Assembly (NCBI GenBank): GCA_025964675.1
Contig: JAOPYI010000017.1
Span: forward strand, 1 to 44,834
Length of the DNA: 44,834 bases
DNA from: Sphaerisporangium sp.
Lineage (GTDB): Bacteria; Actinomycetota; Actinomycetes; Streptosporangiales; Streptosporangiaceae
Reading direction: 5' to 3'
The translations under genes and the position numbers were made by a program. The notes below the pieces were generated by a model. The model searched no databases, was not told where the DNA came from, and was given only the letters and a program-made list of their open reading frames with translations. Within the stretch, counting starts at the first letter, position 1; each line of letters begins with the position of its first letter. Positions 32,256 through 41,245 of this stretch are shown here, piece by piece.

Positions 32256-33928
32256 GGCGCGTCGTAGGTCAGCTTGAGCAGGTTGCCCTGCGTGACGAAG
32301 TTGCCCGTCGTTCCGGTCGTCAGCACGCGCACGCGCACCTTGCCCGAGTTGGCGCCCGTCCCGATGAAGCCGGACTCCGGTGACGGAGGCGTCCGGGTCA
32401 CCGTGACGTCCGAGGTGCCGATGCCGGTCGCGGCCCCCATCTGGACCCACGTGCTGGTGGACCACTTCCACATCCACAGCGTGGTGGGCAGGGCCGCGAT
32501 CGAGTTGCGGCCGGTGTAGGTGACGGCGAGGCCCGTGGACCCGCCCGGCACGCCGGCGAAGCCGCCGTACCAGTCGGCCGTTCTCGTGCCTGTGGTCGTG
32601 GAGTTGACCTTGTAGTAGGCGGTGTCCGCCGCGGCCAGGTCGGTGGCGGTTCCCGAGTTGAGCGTGCCGGCCAGGATCGAGGCGGTGCCGGCGGGGGCCA
32701 TGCAGCCACCGGGCGGGTCCACCCGCAGGAGGGTCGCCATGCCGCCGAAGCCCGCGTCGTAGTTGGTGAACTCGTTGAGCGCGTGGCTGTGCCAGGGGAA
32801 GTACCACTCGCCGCAGATGTTCTGCGAGACGGTGCCCACGGGCAGGGTGCCCTTCGACCCGAGGTAGGCACTGCCGCTGGACCAGGTGTTGCCGTTCTTG
32901 AAAGTCAGGTTCCGGTAGTCGGGCGAGGCCACCGAGGCGGGGAACGGGTTGCTCCCCGGGTTCCACGAATCCTGGTCCTTCCAGGAGAACAGGTAGTCCT
33001 CCGTCTGGCCGGAGCCGATGGTCGCAGCGAAGTGCTCGCTCGAGGCGTCCCCTCCGCCTGGGGTGCGGAGCGCTCTCCCGTCCTGGGCGACCTCCTTGAT
33101 GTGGTTCCCGTGCGGATGGAAGGGGTGGTTGACGGTCCCCACGTTCGCCATCCGGATCAGCGCGGGCAGCGGGTTGCTCGTCGCGTTGTACGGCTTGACG
33201 CGGAGGAGCGAGCCGTACGGCTGCCCGGGCAGCCACGACACTCCGTTGTCCTGGAGGGTGTCGGGGAACTGGCGCCCATTGATCGCGAAATAGCGGTTGT
33301 GCAGCTGGTTGAAGTCGTAGGCGCCGCCCGTCTCCACGGCATGGTGGAGGTCCGGGTCGATGTCGCTGAGCAGAACCAGGTACTCCCGCTGCGGGTCGAA
33401 ACGGGTCGCCGCGTCGTAGGCGTAGTCCGGATGGCCGGCCGGGCGCACGATCAGCGCTCCGTAGAGGCCCATCTCGATCTGCTTGGACGGGTCGCTTCCG
33501 CTCTCGTAGATGTACGTCCCTGGTTGCGACGCCGTGAACGTGTAGGTGGCGTCACCGCCCGCGGGTGCCTCGTCGGCCAGCAGCCCGGCGGTTCCCGAGC
33601 CGCCGACCCCCAGCTGGCCGGGGAAGACCATCGATACGGGCTCGGTGAGGGCGTTGTGCAGGTGTACCGTCACGCTGTCGCCCTGGTTGACGCAGAGCAC
33701 CGGGCCGGGGCTCTGGAACTGGCCCCCGGTGGGCGCGTAGCTCCACATCAGGACGCTGTTGCCGTCCGGGGTCTCGATGTACCCCGGCGTCGCGGTCAGG
33801 TCGAAAGTGGTGCCGTTGGTGCAGACGATCCCCTGGCGGGGGATCGCCGGCGCCTGTGCCTGCGCGCTCGGCGCGAACGCGACCAGCAGCGCGGCGGCGG
33901 GCAGGAACGCCCGGAATCCCCTATGCAT
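32252..33928 (-). CDS. Multicopper oxidase-like protein B with the second half of the copper site
   Basis: 558 aa from the ATG at 33928, overlapping the upstream gene by eight bases. Signal peptide about 1-24. The first cupredoxin domain (30-165) lacks ligands (VSMVFPG, YESGS). The second has a perfect NHPFHPHG motif (H268, H271, H273), then EWYFPWHSH (H380, S381, H382) and a Met at 397. In laccases the corresponding HCH supplies the type-1 Cys; here the codon is AGC, Ser. After residue 405 a domain of about 150 residues resembles a beta sandwich (GTLNSGTATDLAAADTAYY) of surface proteins. As encoded it can supply trinuclear-site histidines but no type-1 copper, so it needs a partner if it is an oxidase. 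Confidence 0.85.
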   Translation of the reverse strand: MHRGFRAFLPAAALLVAFAPSAQAQAPAIPRQGIVCTNGTTFDLTATPGYIETPDGNSVLMWSYAPTGGQFQSPGPVLCVNQGDSVTVHLHNALTEPVSMVFPGQLGVGGSGTAGLLADEAPAGGDATYTFTASQPGTYIYESGSDPSKQIEMGLYGALIVRPAGHPDYAYDAATRFDPQREYLVLLSDIDPDLHHAVETGGAYDFNQLHNRYFAINGRQFPDTLQDNGVSWLPGQPYGSLLRVKPYNATSNPLPALIRMANVGTVNHPFHPHGNHIKEVAQDGRALRTPGGGDASSEHFAATIGSGQTEDYLFSWKDQDSWNPGSNPFPASVASPDYRNLTFKNGNTWSSGSAYLGSKGTLPVGTVSQNICGEWYFPWHSHALNEFTNYDAGFGGMATLLRVDPPGGCMAPAGTASILAGTLNSGTATDLAAADTAYYKVNSTTTGTRTADWYGGFAGVPGGSTGLAVTYTGRNSIAALPTTLWMWKWSTSTWVQMGAATGIGTSDVTVTRTPPSPESGFIGTGANSGKVRVRVLTTGTTGNFVTQGNLLKLTYDAP

Positions 33929-35117
33929 ACGTCTCCCCCACCACGGTCTGGGCCGGCAGCGGCGAACCCTGGTACACCCTGACCTCCGTCACCATGCCGC
34001 CGAGTCCAGGGGCGCCGCGGTTGGACAGGCGCCGGAAGTCCCGGTTCTTGAACAGGTAGGCGTTGTAGGACCCGCGCGCGTCGGCCGCCACCGGCGCGCC
34101 GGGGTTGAACGGCGGTGCGGTGAACAGCACGTCCCGCGCCTCGCCGGGTCCGATGTACAGCGTGTTGGCGACGTACGGCGAGCTACGTGGCGTCGCGTCC
34201 TCCCCGACGACTTTCAGCGGGATGCCCGGCAGTTGCATGGCGTGCTGGAGGTATCCGAGGTTGGCCAGCCGCAGCAGCACCCGGTCCCCCGGGTTCACCT
34301 GGATGAGCGACGACACCGGCTGGTAGGGCAGCGAGGGGTGGTTGTTGGGCAGGATCGTCTGCGGGTAGACCCGGCCGTTCAGCGTGAAGTACTGCGGGTC
34401 GTAGTCGGTGAAGATGAACTCCTGGATCTGCTCGTCCGCGTCGTGCTCCCGCTCCTCGATCTCGTTGAGCAGGATCGCGAAGTGCCGGTCGTACGCTGTC
34501 GAGCCGTCCCCGTCGTTGTAGGCATAGGTCGTGGTGCGGTGCAGCGGGTCCGGCGCCGAGCTGCCGTCCTGGGCCGGCCGTACGAACACGATGCTGGTCA
34601 TGCCCATCTGCACGTGCTCGACGTCTTCGAAGTGGCAGTGGTACATGTACGTGCCCGGGTTGTGCGGCCGGTAGAAGTAGGTGAACTGCCGCTGGATCGG
34701 CACGCCGACCGACGCCTCAGGAACTCCGTCGAACAGCGCGGTCGGCGTCCGGAAGCCGTGCCAGTGGATGGTGTGGGAGTCGACGAGGTCCGGACGCCCG
34801 ACCAGCCCGAGGTTGGTCAGCGTGATGTAGATGTCGTTGTCCTGCTTGACGTCGAGGATCGGCGCCACGTGCTGCGCCTTGCCCTTGTAGTTCGTGACCA
34901 GGTCGCTGACGGGCATCGCCAGCGGGACCGCGGCGAACCCGAAGATGTACAGCGGCGCCCTGCCGGGGAGGGTGATGTGCCCATCCGTGCCGGCGAGGCC
35001 GATCCTGGCCTCCGGGTTGGGTACGGCTTCCGCCGTGCCCTCCAGGGCTCGCCCTCCGATCAGCAGGCCGCCGGCCAGGGCTCCCGCCTTGAGCAGGTCC
35101 CTGCGTTTCATACTCAT
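33921..35117 (-). CDS. Two-domain multicopper oxidase-like protein A with type-1 copper site, Tat-exported
   Basis: 398 aa from the ATG at 35117 (ATGA overlap with the giant gene). Residues 4-20 contain a twin-arginine signal KRRDLLKAGALAGG. Domain 1 has SHTIHWHGF (H115, H118, H120) and MYHCHFEDVEHVQMGM (H160, C161, H162, H168, M171/M173), a full set for type-1 copper and half of a trinuclear site. In domain 2 the expected HPxHxHG is only LQHAMQLPG, and the last HxH is missing (FKNRDFRRLSN). Two-domain oxidases normally complete the trinuclear site at subunit interfaces, so a partner with the other half is required; the downstream gene encodes one. Tat export fits folding with metal before secretion. 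Confidence 0.88.
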   Translation of the reverse strand: MSMKRRDLLKAGALAGGLLIGGRALEGTAEAVPNPEARIGLAGTDGHITLPGRAPLYIFGFAAVPLAMPVSDLVTNYKGKAQHVAPILDVKQDNDIYITLTNLGLVGRPDLVDSHTIHWHGFRTPTALFDGVPEASVGVPIQRQFTYFYRPHNPGTYMYHCHFEDVEHVQMGMTSIVFVRPAQDGSSAPDPLHRTTTYAYNDGDGSTAYDRHFAILLNEIEEREHDADEQIQEFIFTDYDPQYFTLNGRVYPQTILPNNHPSLPYQPVSSLIQVNPGDRVLLRLANLGYLQHAMQLPGIPLKVVGEDATPRSSPYVANTLYIGPGEARDVLFTAPPFNPGAPVAADARGSYNAYLFKNRDFRRLSNRGAPGLGGMVTEVRVYQGSPLPAQTVVGETYA

Positions 35118-38100
35118 TGCACCTCGTCCGCACCGAGATCGAAGGGAAGGGGGATGGGGAGGATCGGGCGCGTCTGGCCGTCGAAGTCGACGGTGGGCGC
35201 CTGGATGGCGTTCAGGTCCAGAAGGGCCGGGTAGCTGGAGTACGTGGGTCCCTTGTTGATCGCGGGCGAGCCGTTCGCGAGGTGGTAGTTGCCGGTGAGC
35301 CCCACGGGCGGGTCCTGCCCGGTGATCGTGACGGAGGCCATCTGCGGGTCGTTCCGCGAGCCCGCGACCGCCAGCTCCAGCGTGTACGGCAGGACGAACT
35401 GGGGATCCTGACCGATGATGTTGCCTTGGCCACCCGGGAGCGGATGGTCCGTACCGTCGGACCCGCGGATCACCGCGGCGGTCAGCAGCGAGTACCGGGG
35501 GGTGAAGGTGTCGGCTCCGCTGGTCGTGCCGTGGACCTCCAGGTCGATGAAGCCTTGGGAGACGAGCGTCGCCCCGGGCCCATGCTGGCTGAGGGTGAAC
35601 GCCTCGTTATGCCAGAAGATGTTGTCGAACAGCGCCACCGGGTTGGAGAACTTCGCCGACCCCGCGGGCAGGGTCGCCTGGAAGAGCGGGTCGTTCGCCT
35701 CCGCCGCGAGGCCGGCCGAGTGCGGCGTGGTGTCGCAGGTCTCGCAGGAGGCCGTGGACACGTTGTTGGCCACCGTGTTGGCGACGATCGCCACGTTCGA
35801 CGAGTCGTCCAGCATCAGGCCTCCGGCGAGGTCGGCCGCCCCGTTGTCCACGATCATGTTGTTGCGGATGTTGACGCGGGCGGTGTGGGCGTTCTCGACG
35901 AAGACGCCGCCGCCGTCGTCTCCGGAGTAGTTGGCCTGGATCAGGTTCCGGTCGATGTCGACGTTGCCCGAGCCGTCGCCCACCGGGGTGCTCCCGTCGG
36001 GCAGCGGCCGGGGGATCTCCTGGGCGATGCTGATGGCGGCCCCGGAGGTGACCGAGTCGTTGTAGTAGATCTGGTTGTCGTGGATGGAGCCGCCGGGTGA
36101 CAGGCCCCAGTGGGAGATGCCGCCGCCGTACTCGAACCCGAAGTTCCCGCAGACGACGCTGGAGGCCACCTCGTAGTTGTTCGAGCCGCGGAAGATGCCG
36201 ATGCCACCCGAGCGGGTCATGCCGCCGCTGCCCATGATCCGGTCGTTGGCGATGCGCACACCGGTGTTGTGGCTGTCGTAGTACGGCTGGCCGACGCCGA
36301 TGGCCCCGGCGAAGAGTCCGCCGTCGCTCTCCAGGATGTTGTTGGTGATCTGCAGGTTGGCGGCGTACGCCTGGAGCTGGATGCCTCCGGCCCCCTCGCC
36401 GTGGCCGGTGGTGATGCCGATGCCGTCGATGCGCGCCGCCCCGAGCCCACTGGGGAACGCGGTGGTGGTCTTGGCCGCTACCGTGATGCCCGCCCCTTCC
36501 AGGACCGGATGCGCGGCGTTGACCCCGGCCAGCGAGCCGGCCGTGGCGAGCGTGGAGGCCCAGGCCGTCTTGTTGTCCTGGAAGAAGCGGCCGTCGATGA
36601 CCGTGCCCTGGATGTTGAACCTCGGATCGTCAGGCGCGCGTTGCTGCGTCTCGCTGGATCCGACGAGGCCGCCCGAGCCGAGACCCTGGAGGATGAGCGG
36701 CTTCCAGAGGAGGACGTTCTCGTGGTAGACGCCCGGCTGGAGCACCAGCAGGCTTCCTGCGCCGGCCGCGTTCACGGCGTTCTGGATGGCGTTCGGAGTG
36801 GTCGGCGCCGCGACGTTCACGACCGCCGGCTGGTAGTTCACGCCGCCAGAATTGCCGCGCACGTGAACGGTCAGGCCGTTGGGCGTGGGGACGCCCGCGG
36901 AGGTGCGGACAGTGAGCTGTTTCGGCCCCGGCCGGATCTGGGTGGCCAGGATCCCGACCACCGGGACCCTGATCACGACCTGGCGGTTGCCCCAGCTGAC
37001 GATGCCGCCGTTGGCGATGGTCAGGACGCGGGTCTGGCCGGCCGCAGGATCGCCGAGGACCACGGAGCCCGTGGCCGTACCGAAGAAGTCGCCCTGGACG
37101 GTGATCTGCCGCGTCGCCGCGGAGTCGCCCGCGGTGACGTACGGCTTGGACACCTGCAGCAGCTCGGGCGTGTTGACCGCCAGCTCGCAGGCCTTGCCGG
37201 AGATCGGCACCAGTGGCGTGTCGAGCTGGTCCACCAGTCCCGGCCACACGTCCCAGGCGAAGCTCTCCGTGAGGTAGTTGGGGTTGTAGGTCGCGTTCGG
37301 GTGCGCCTTGTCACCCGGATCGTTGACGACCACGACGTACATTCCGGGACAGGGGCCCTGCGGGATCGGGCAGTTGAACGTCTCGGTCGAGGGGAGCAGC
37401 GCCTCGTAGGCGCCGACCTCGCTCGTTAGGACCGTTGTGATCAGACGCCCGGTGTAGTCGCGGATCCCGATCGGGATCTTGCCGATCGGGCGCGGCTCGC
37501 CGTACCAGATCGACTTGGGGTCGCGGTCGAAGTAGACGTCGTCGGAGACGAGCCCGACGATGCGCCCCGGTTCCGCGACGTCCGGACCGTTCTTGAAGTC
37601 GGTCATCATGAAGAAGTCGGCGTTGGCGTTCTGCTTGTTCTGCAGCACGACCAGGCGCTTGTCGCACAGGGGCTTGGACGGGCTGGGGCTGACCCCGGAG
37701 TACGGGCTGCGTGAGGTCAGCGTCGACTGGTCGATGACGTGCGGGTCGCCGGTGCAAGCGGGCGGCGGGATGGCCGGGGTGAACTGGGCTCCGAGGTCGA
37801 CGTTGACGTCTTCCTCGCGGACCGGGCGGTACAGGCAGCCGGTGCCGCCGGGCCCACTCACGTACTTCTGCCCTGCGGGGTTGCACGGCCGCGGGTCGTT
37901 CGCGTCGGCCGGCATGACCGCGTGGGTGATGTAGGTGCCGGCCACCAGCGGGACCGGCGCGCTCCCGTTTCCGCACACCGTGTCGCCGTTGGCGGCCAAG
38001 TGGCCGAAGCCCCCGGCCGCCACCGGGCAGTAGTCGGCGAAGGCGTAGCCGCCGTCGAAGGCGGCGTCCTTGGTCTCGTTGCCGGTCGCGGGGACCTCGA

Positions 38101-39997
38101 CGCATTTGGGGCCGATCAGCGGGTTCAGCTGGGCACTGATGTCGTTGCCGTTCTGGTCGACTACGTCGCAGTTCGTGGCGGCCTTCCAGTGGTCGGTGAC
38201 GTACTCGTTCAGCACGACGTCGTCGCCGGTGTTCGGCAGCCCGTCGGGGCCCAACCCTTCCAGCCGCACGGTCACGTCGGGGATCGCGGGCTCGTAGTTC
38301 TCATGGGCCTGCATGCGCGCGTCGAACTCGTTGCGCGTCGTGGCGTAGTAGGTGATGCCGACGATCTGGCCGGGCTCGTTGTTCGCGTACTGGTATTTGC
38401 CCCAGTCGACCTCGCTGCGATGCCCCTCGATGACAAGCTGGTTGGTGAGGAGCCCGCCGCCGACGTCGGTCGGGACACGCGTCACCTGCGTGGGGTTGGT
38501 CTCACTGTGGACGGACGCTCCGGTGGTGCCGAACCGGGCGAAGCCGGTCTCGCCGACGAACCACTTGCCGAGGGGGCCGCCCTCGGCAAGCGTGTACTCG
38601 TACCGGCCCTGCGCGTCAGTGAAGGTCGAGTCCTTGATCGAGCCGTCGCGCCAGCGCTGGTCGAGGTCGGTGTTGGGGATGGCGGGCTCACACGTGGCCT
38701 CGTCGTTGGTGTCGGCGCAGTCGCGTATGCCATTGCCCTTGCTGCCCGCGGGCAGGGCCGCGCCGTTCTGGGCCACACCGGTGTCCTGGTAGACGTGGCC
38801 GGACAGCCAGCCGAACCACCGGGAGACGCCTACGTCGCCGAGGCCCACGCTCTGCCCGGCGGTCACGTCCACCGGCAGGAAACGGTTGATATAGCTGAGC
38901 TGCTCGTCCCAGATCGACAGGATGTAGGAGCCGGGCGGCACGCCCGGGATGGTGAAGTTACCCTCGGCGTCGCCTTGGCCGACGTAGACGGTGTTGTCGT
39001 TGGTGCTGCTGGTCAGGGCGACATAGGGATTCTCGACCGGCTCCTGGAGGGACAGGACCTCGAACGGCGGCCACGCCTTCCAGTTCTTGGCGGTGCCGCT
39101 GATCGACCCGGTGCCCGGAGTGGCGAATTTGGTCGCCGTGCAGACGAACCCGAACCAGTAACCGGTGCGGCGGTCCGGCGCCTCCCAGAGGGCCTCGCCA
39201 GGCGCCCCGACGCCGTCGCTGCCCTCCTCGACGCCGGCCTGGAGGCCGACGCCACCGTCGATGGTGGTGGTCTGCGTCCACCTACCGGACCCGTCGGCGC
39301 CGCAGCTGTCCGGTGGCGTCACGTAGATCCAGTAGGTGGCGGGCCCGAGGTTGTCGATCTGGACGAAACCGTCAGAGGCGGTCCGGCAGTCCCCGCCGCA
39401 CAGGGGACTGTTGTGGTAGTCAACCGAGACCTGCGAGCTGGTCTGATCCTTCAGGGTGACCTGGAAGCCGTCGAGCCCGGCCTCTCCATTGTCCGGCGCC
39501 CCGTTGGCCCATTGGTTGTCGTTGAAGACGAAGACGCGGATCTTGCCGAGCGGCAGCGGATGGGCCGCGCTGGCCTCGGACATGTCCATTCGGACCGTTC
39601 CCGCGTCGCGCGGCAGCGTCACGTGCCTGCCCCACATCTTGTGGTCGGCAGACCTGATCGAGATCAGGTAGCGCCCGTCCGGGAGAGTGATCGTCGGCCT
39701 GGTCTGGTCGCCCTTGGCGACGATCGGGCTGTTGCTCTCAGTGGCCGCGACGCCCGTGCGCAGAGCGGGGTCGGCATCGGCGGGCAGGCGCGTGTTGTCC
39801 ACGTTGACCAGGTACTGGAAGGCCGGCAGCGCCGCGCCGGTGGCCAGGTCGTGCGCCTCCATGGTGATCGAACTGGTCTGCGCCTCGGCGGGCGGCGTCA
39901 CGCTCAGCACGGGAAGCATCCCTGCGACGACGGCGGCGACCGCGACCCACAGGGCCGGACCTGACCTACGGCGACGCGTTCTTCGATCTCCACTCAT
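35114..39997 (-). CDS. Giant secreted protein: SdrD-B/CNA-B-like modules, IPT/TIG domain and right-handed beta-helix
   Basis: 1627 aa from the ATG at 39997. A basic, hydrophobic signal (about 1-40, ending AEAQ) leads to the outside. Modules of the SdrD-B/carboxypeptidase-regulatory type start near residues 152 (IRVFVFNDNQWANG), 394 (LSGHVYQDTG), 543 (GQIVGITYYAT) and 809 (GRIVGLVSDDVYFD). Several have Asp/Asn-rich calcium-like loops (DGLPNTGDDVV). An IPT/TIG Ig-like domain lies near 955-1040. A right-handed parallel beta-helix spans about 1065-1440 (repeats such as NNMIVDNG, GGLMLDDSSNVAIVANTVANN). The C-terminus ends DLGADEVQ as in pectate-lyase-like proteins. No sorting motif or transmembrane tail is seen. 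It heads the oxidase operon and is a candidate scaffold or matrix protein for the secreted copper enzymes. Confidence 0.88.
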   Translation of the reverse strand: MSGDRRTRRRRSGPALWVAVAAVVAGMLPVLSVTPPAEAQTSSITMEAHDLATGAALPAFQYLVNVDNTRLPADADPALRTGVAATESNSPIVAKGDQTRPTITLPDGRYLISIRSADHKMWGRHVTLPRDAGTVRMDMSEASAAHPLPLGKIRVFVFNDNQWANGAPDNGEAGLDGFQVTLKDQTSSQVSVDYHNSPLCGGDCRTASDGFVQIDNLGPATYWIYVTPPDSCGADGSGRWTQTTTIDGGVGLQAGVEEGSDGVGAPGEALWEAPDRRTGYWFGFVCTATKFATPGTGSISGTAKNWKAWPPFEVLSLQEPVENPYVALTSSTNDNTVYVGQGDAEGNFTIPGVPPGSYILSIWDEQLSYINRFLPVDVTAGQSVGLGDVGVSRWFGWLSGHVYQDTGVAQNGAALPAGSKGNGIRDCADTNDEATCEPAIPNTDLDQRWRDGSIKDSTFTDAQGRYEYTLAEGGPLGKWFVGETGFARFGTTGASVHSETNPTQVTRVPTDVGGGLLTNQLVIEGHRSEVDWGKYQYANNEPGQIVGITYYATTRNEFDARMQAHENYEPAIPDVTVRLEGLGPDGLPNTGDDVVLNEYVTDHWKAATNCDVVDQNGNDISAQLNPLIGPKCVEVPATGNETKDAAFDGGYAFADYCPVAAGGFGHLAANGDTVCGNGSAPVPLVAGTYITHAVMPADANDPRPCNPAGQKYVSGPGGTGCLYRPVREEDVNVDLGAQFTPAIPPPACTGDPHVIDQSTLTSRSPYSGVSPSPSKPLCDKRLVVLQNKQNANADFFMMTDFKNGPDVAEPGRIVGLVSDDVYFDRDPKSIWYGEPRPIGKIPIGIRDYTGRLITTVLTSEVGAYEALLPSTETFNCPIPQGPCPGMYVVVVNDPGDKAHPNATYNPNYLTESFAWDVWPGLVDQLDTPLVPISGKACELAVNTPELLQVSKPYVTAGDSAATRQITVQGDFFGTATGSVVLGDPAAGQTRVLTIANGGIVSWGNRQVVIRVPVVGILATQIRPGPKQLTVRTSAGVPTPNGLTVHVRGNSGGVNYQPAVVNVAAPTTPNAIQNAVNAAGAGSLLVLQPGVYHENVLLWKPLILQGLGSGGLVGSSETQQRAPDDPRFNIQGTVIDGRFFQDNKTAWASTLATAGSLAGVNAAHPVLEGAGITVAAKTTTAFPSGLGAARIDGIGITTGHGEGAGGIQLQAYAANLQITNNILESDGGLFAGAIGVGQPYYDSHNTGVRIANDRIMGSGGMTRSGGIGIFRGSNNYEVASSVVCGNFGFEYGGGISHWGLSPGGSIHDNQIYYNDSVTSGAAISIAQEIPRPLPDGSTPVGDGSGNVDIDRNLIQANYSGDDGGGVFVENAHTARVNIRNNMIVDNGAADLAGGLMLDDSSNVAIVANTVANNVSTASCETCDTTPHSAGLAAEANDPLFQATLPAGSAKFSNPVALFDNIFWHNEAFTLSQHGPGATLVSQGFIDLEVHGTTSGADTFTPRYSLLTAAVIRGSDGTDHPLPGGQGNIIGQDPQFVLPYTLELAVAGSRNDPQMASVTITGQDPPVGLTGNYHLANGSPAINKGPTYSSYPALLDLNAIQAPTVDFDGQTRPILPIPLPFDLGADEVQ

Positions 39998-40034
39998 GCC
40001 CGGAGCATGGGACCGTTCCTACCAGAGCGGCCAC

Positions 40035-40066
40035 AGTTTATGACGGGACTGTCATCCGACTGTCAT
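40035..40066 (-). promoter_or_regulatory. Tandem direct repeat and promoter of the giant protein/oxidase operon
   Basis: On the minus strand ATGACAGTC occurs at 40066-40058 and again at 40055-40047, an 11-bp period as in OmpR/PhoB-type regulator sites. ATGACA (40066-40061) can serve as -35, with CATAAA (40042-40037) as -10 at an 18-bp spacing. The giant gene starts about 40 bases beyond. The adjacent OmpR-type regulator is the obvious candidate to bind. Confidence 0.6.
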
Positions 40067-40168
40067 TCGCCCCGATCCGTACGGCGAGGCTGAAGAGCGA
40101 CGTCAGAATGCCGGTGGCCGTACGGGGGCGCCGTCGCACGCCGTCATGGAGAGGCTGTTCCGCTGGTC
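40067..40168. other. Spacer after the kinase gene with a long inverted repeat
   Basis: CGTACGGC (40078-40085) and GCCGTACG (40117-40124) are inverted repeats 31 bases apart, between the kinase stop and the direct-repeat promoter. It may weaken readthrough from the two-component genes or be an additional operator; no gene is present. Confidence 0.3.
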
Positions 40169-41245
40169 CTAGACGGGGGTTCGGGCGGTCATGGACGCAG
40201 CGGAGACCGGGCGGCCGCCCACCTGATCACGGGAGGTGATCGGGATTCGGAGGGACACGGTCGTCCCCACGCCGATCCGGCCTCTCACGAGCAGCTCGCC
40301 GTCCCACGCCTCGACCACCGCGCGGGCGATGGCCAGCCCGAGGCCGCTGCCCGTCCTGGTGTGGCGTGGCGGCTCCGTCGCCGAGGTGAGGGCGGCGGCC
40401 TGCTCGTCGGTCATGCCGACCCCGTCGTCGGTCACCTCGACCACCCAGGCGTCAGGCTCGGTGAATCCGGACACGGTGATGCGATCCCCCGGCCCGGTGA
40501 ACTTGACCGCGTTCTCAAGGAGGCAGTCGAGCGCCGCCTCCAGCCGCTCGTTGACCGGCATCAGGCCGACGGAGGACCGCACCGACCACACCCGGTTCGC
40601 GCTCGGCTCCCAACGGCGAACGATACGGACCAGCTCGGCGTCCACGTCCCTGAAATCCCTCTGGTAGGCCACGTCGACCTGCATCAGTGTGACCAGCCGC
40701 TCGCTGATGCGGGCCAGCTTGTCCAGCTCCTCGAGGACGATCGTGAGATCGGCCCGAGCCGACTCGTCCGAGACGTCCCTCACCATCTCCGCATAGCCGC
40801 GCGCGACCGTGATCGGCGTGCGCAACTCGTGCGAGGCGAACCTGACGAACAGCTGTTGCCGCTCGGTCCTGCGCCGCTCCGCCACCGCGAGCCTGGCCAA
40901 CTGGGCGAGCGCGCCCTGCCTGCGGCGCACGTGCCACACCATGACCCCGAAGATCATCGACATGAGCGGGACCTCCGAGGTCTCCGCCCAGCCGATCTCG
41001 CCCAGCGCCGCGTTGTGCGCGAAGACGTACCCCGTGCTCATCGTCACGGCGACCAGCGTGAGAACCATGCTCCACGTCTGCCAGATGGTGAAGCCGTAGA
41101 TCAGCGACAGCCCGATCCACACCAGGTGGAAAGGGACCGTCTCCCCACCTGGCAGCGCGTACATCAGCGCGATGTTGACCACCGCGCTCGCCGCCCAGGC
41201 CCCGATGAGAAGCTTGCTAGTCCTCGACGAATCTATAGCCGACAT
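40169..41245 (-). CDS. Sensor histidine kinase next to an OmpR-type regulator
   Basis: 358 aa from the ATG at 41245, overlapping the regulator gene by 29 bases; an earlier open frame exists but enters that gene. Four hydrophobic helices (about 11-105) have almost no extracellular loops, so sensing is probably within the membrane. Phosphoacceptor H139 in ASHELRTPI, N-box CLLENAVKF, G1 VTDDGVGM and G2 TGSGLGLAIA are complete. It lies immediately upstream of the giant protein/oxidase operon on the same strand and should control it. A membrane-embedded sensor fits a metal, redox or envelope signal, but the signal is not readable. Confidence 0.9.
   Translation of the reverse strand: MSAIDSSRTSKLLIGAWAASAVVNIALMYALPGGETVPFHLVWIGLSLIYGFTIWQTWSMVLTLVAVTMSTGYVFAHNAALGEIGWAETSEVPLMSMIFGVMVWHVRRRQGALAQLARLAVAERRRTERQQLFVRFASHELRTPITVARGYAEMVRDVSDESARADLTIVLEELDKLARISERLVTLMQVDVAYQRDFRDVDAELVRIVRRWEPSANRVWSVRSSVGLMPVNERLEAALDCLLENAVKFTGPGDRITVSGFTEPDAWVVEVTDDGVGMTDEQAAALTSATEPPRHTRTGSGLGLAIARAVVEAWDGELLVRGRIGVGTTVSLRIPITSRDQVGGRPVSAASMTARTPV

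Noticed and set aside
36110-39964. Long plus-strand open frames opposite the giant protein
   Set aside because: Their Val/Gly/Arg/Asp-rich composition is typical antisense shadow of GC-rich coding DNA, and no motifs are present.
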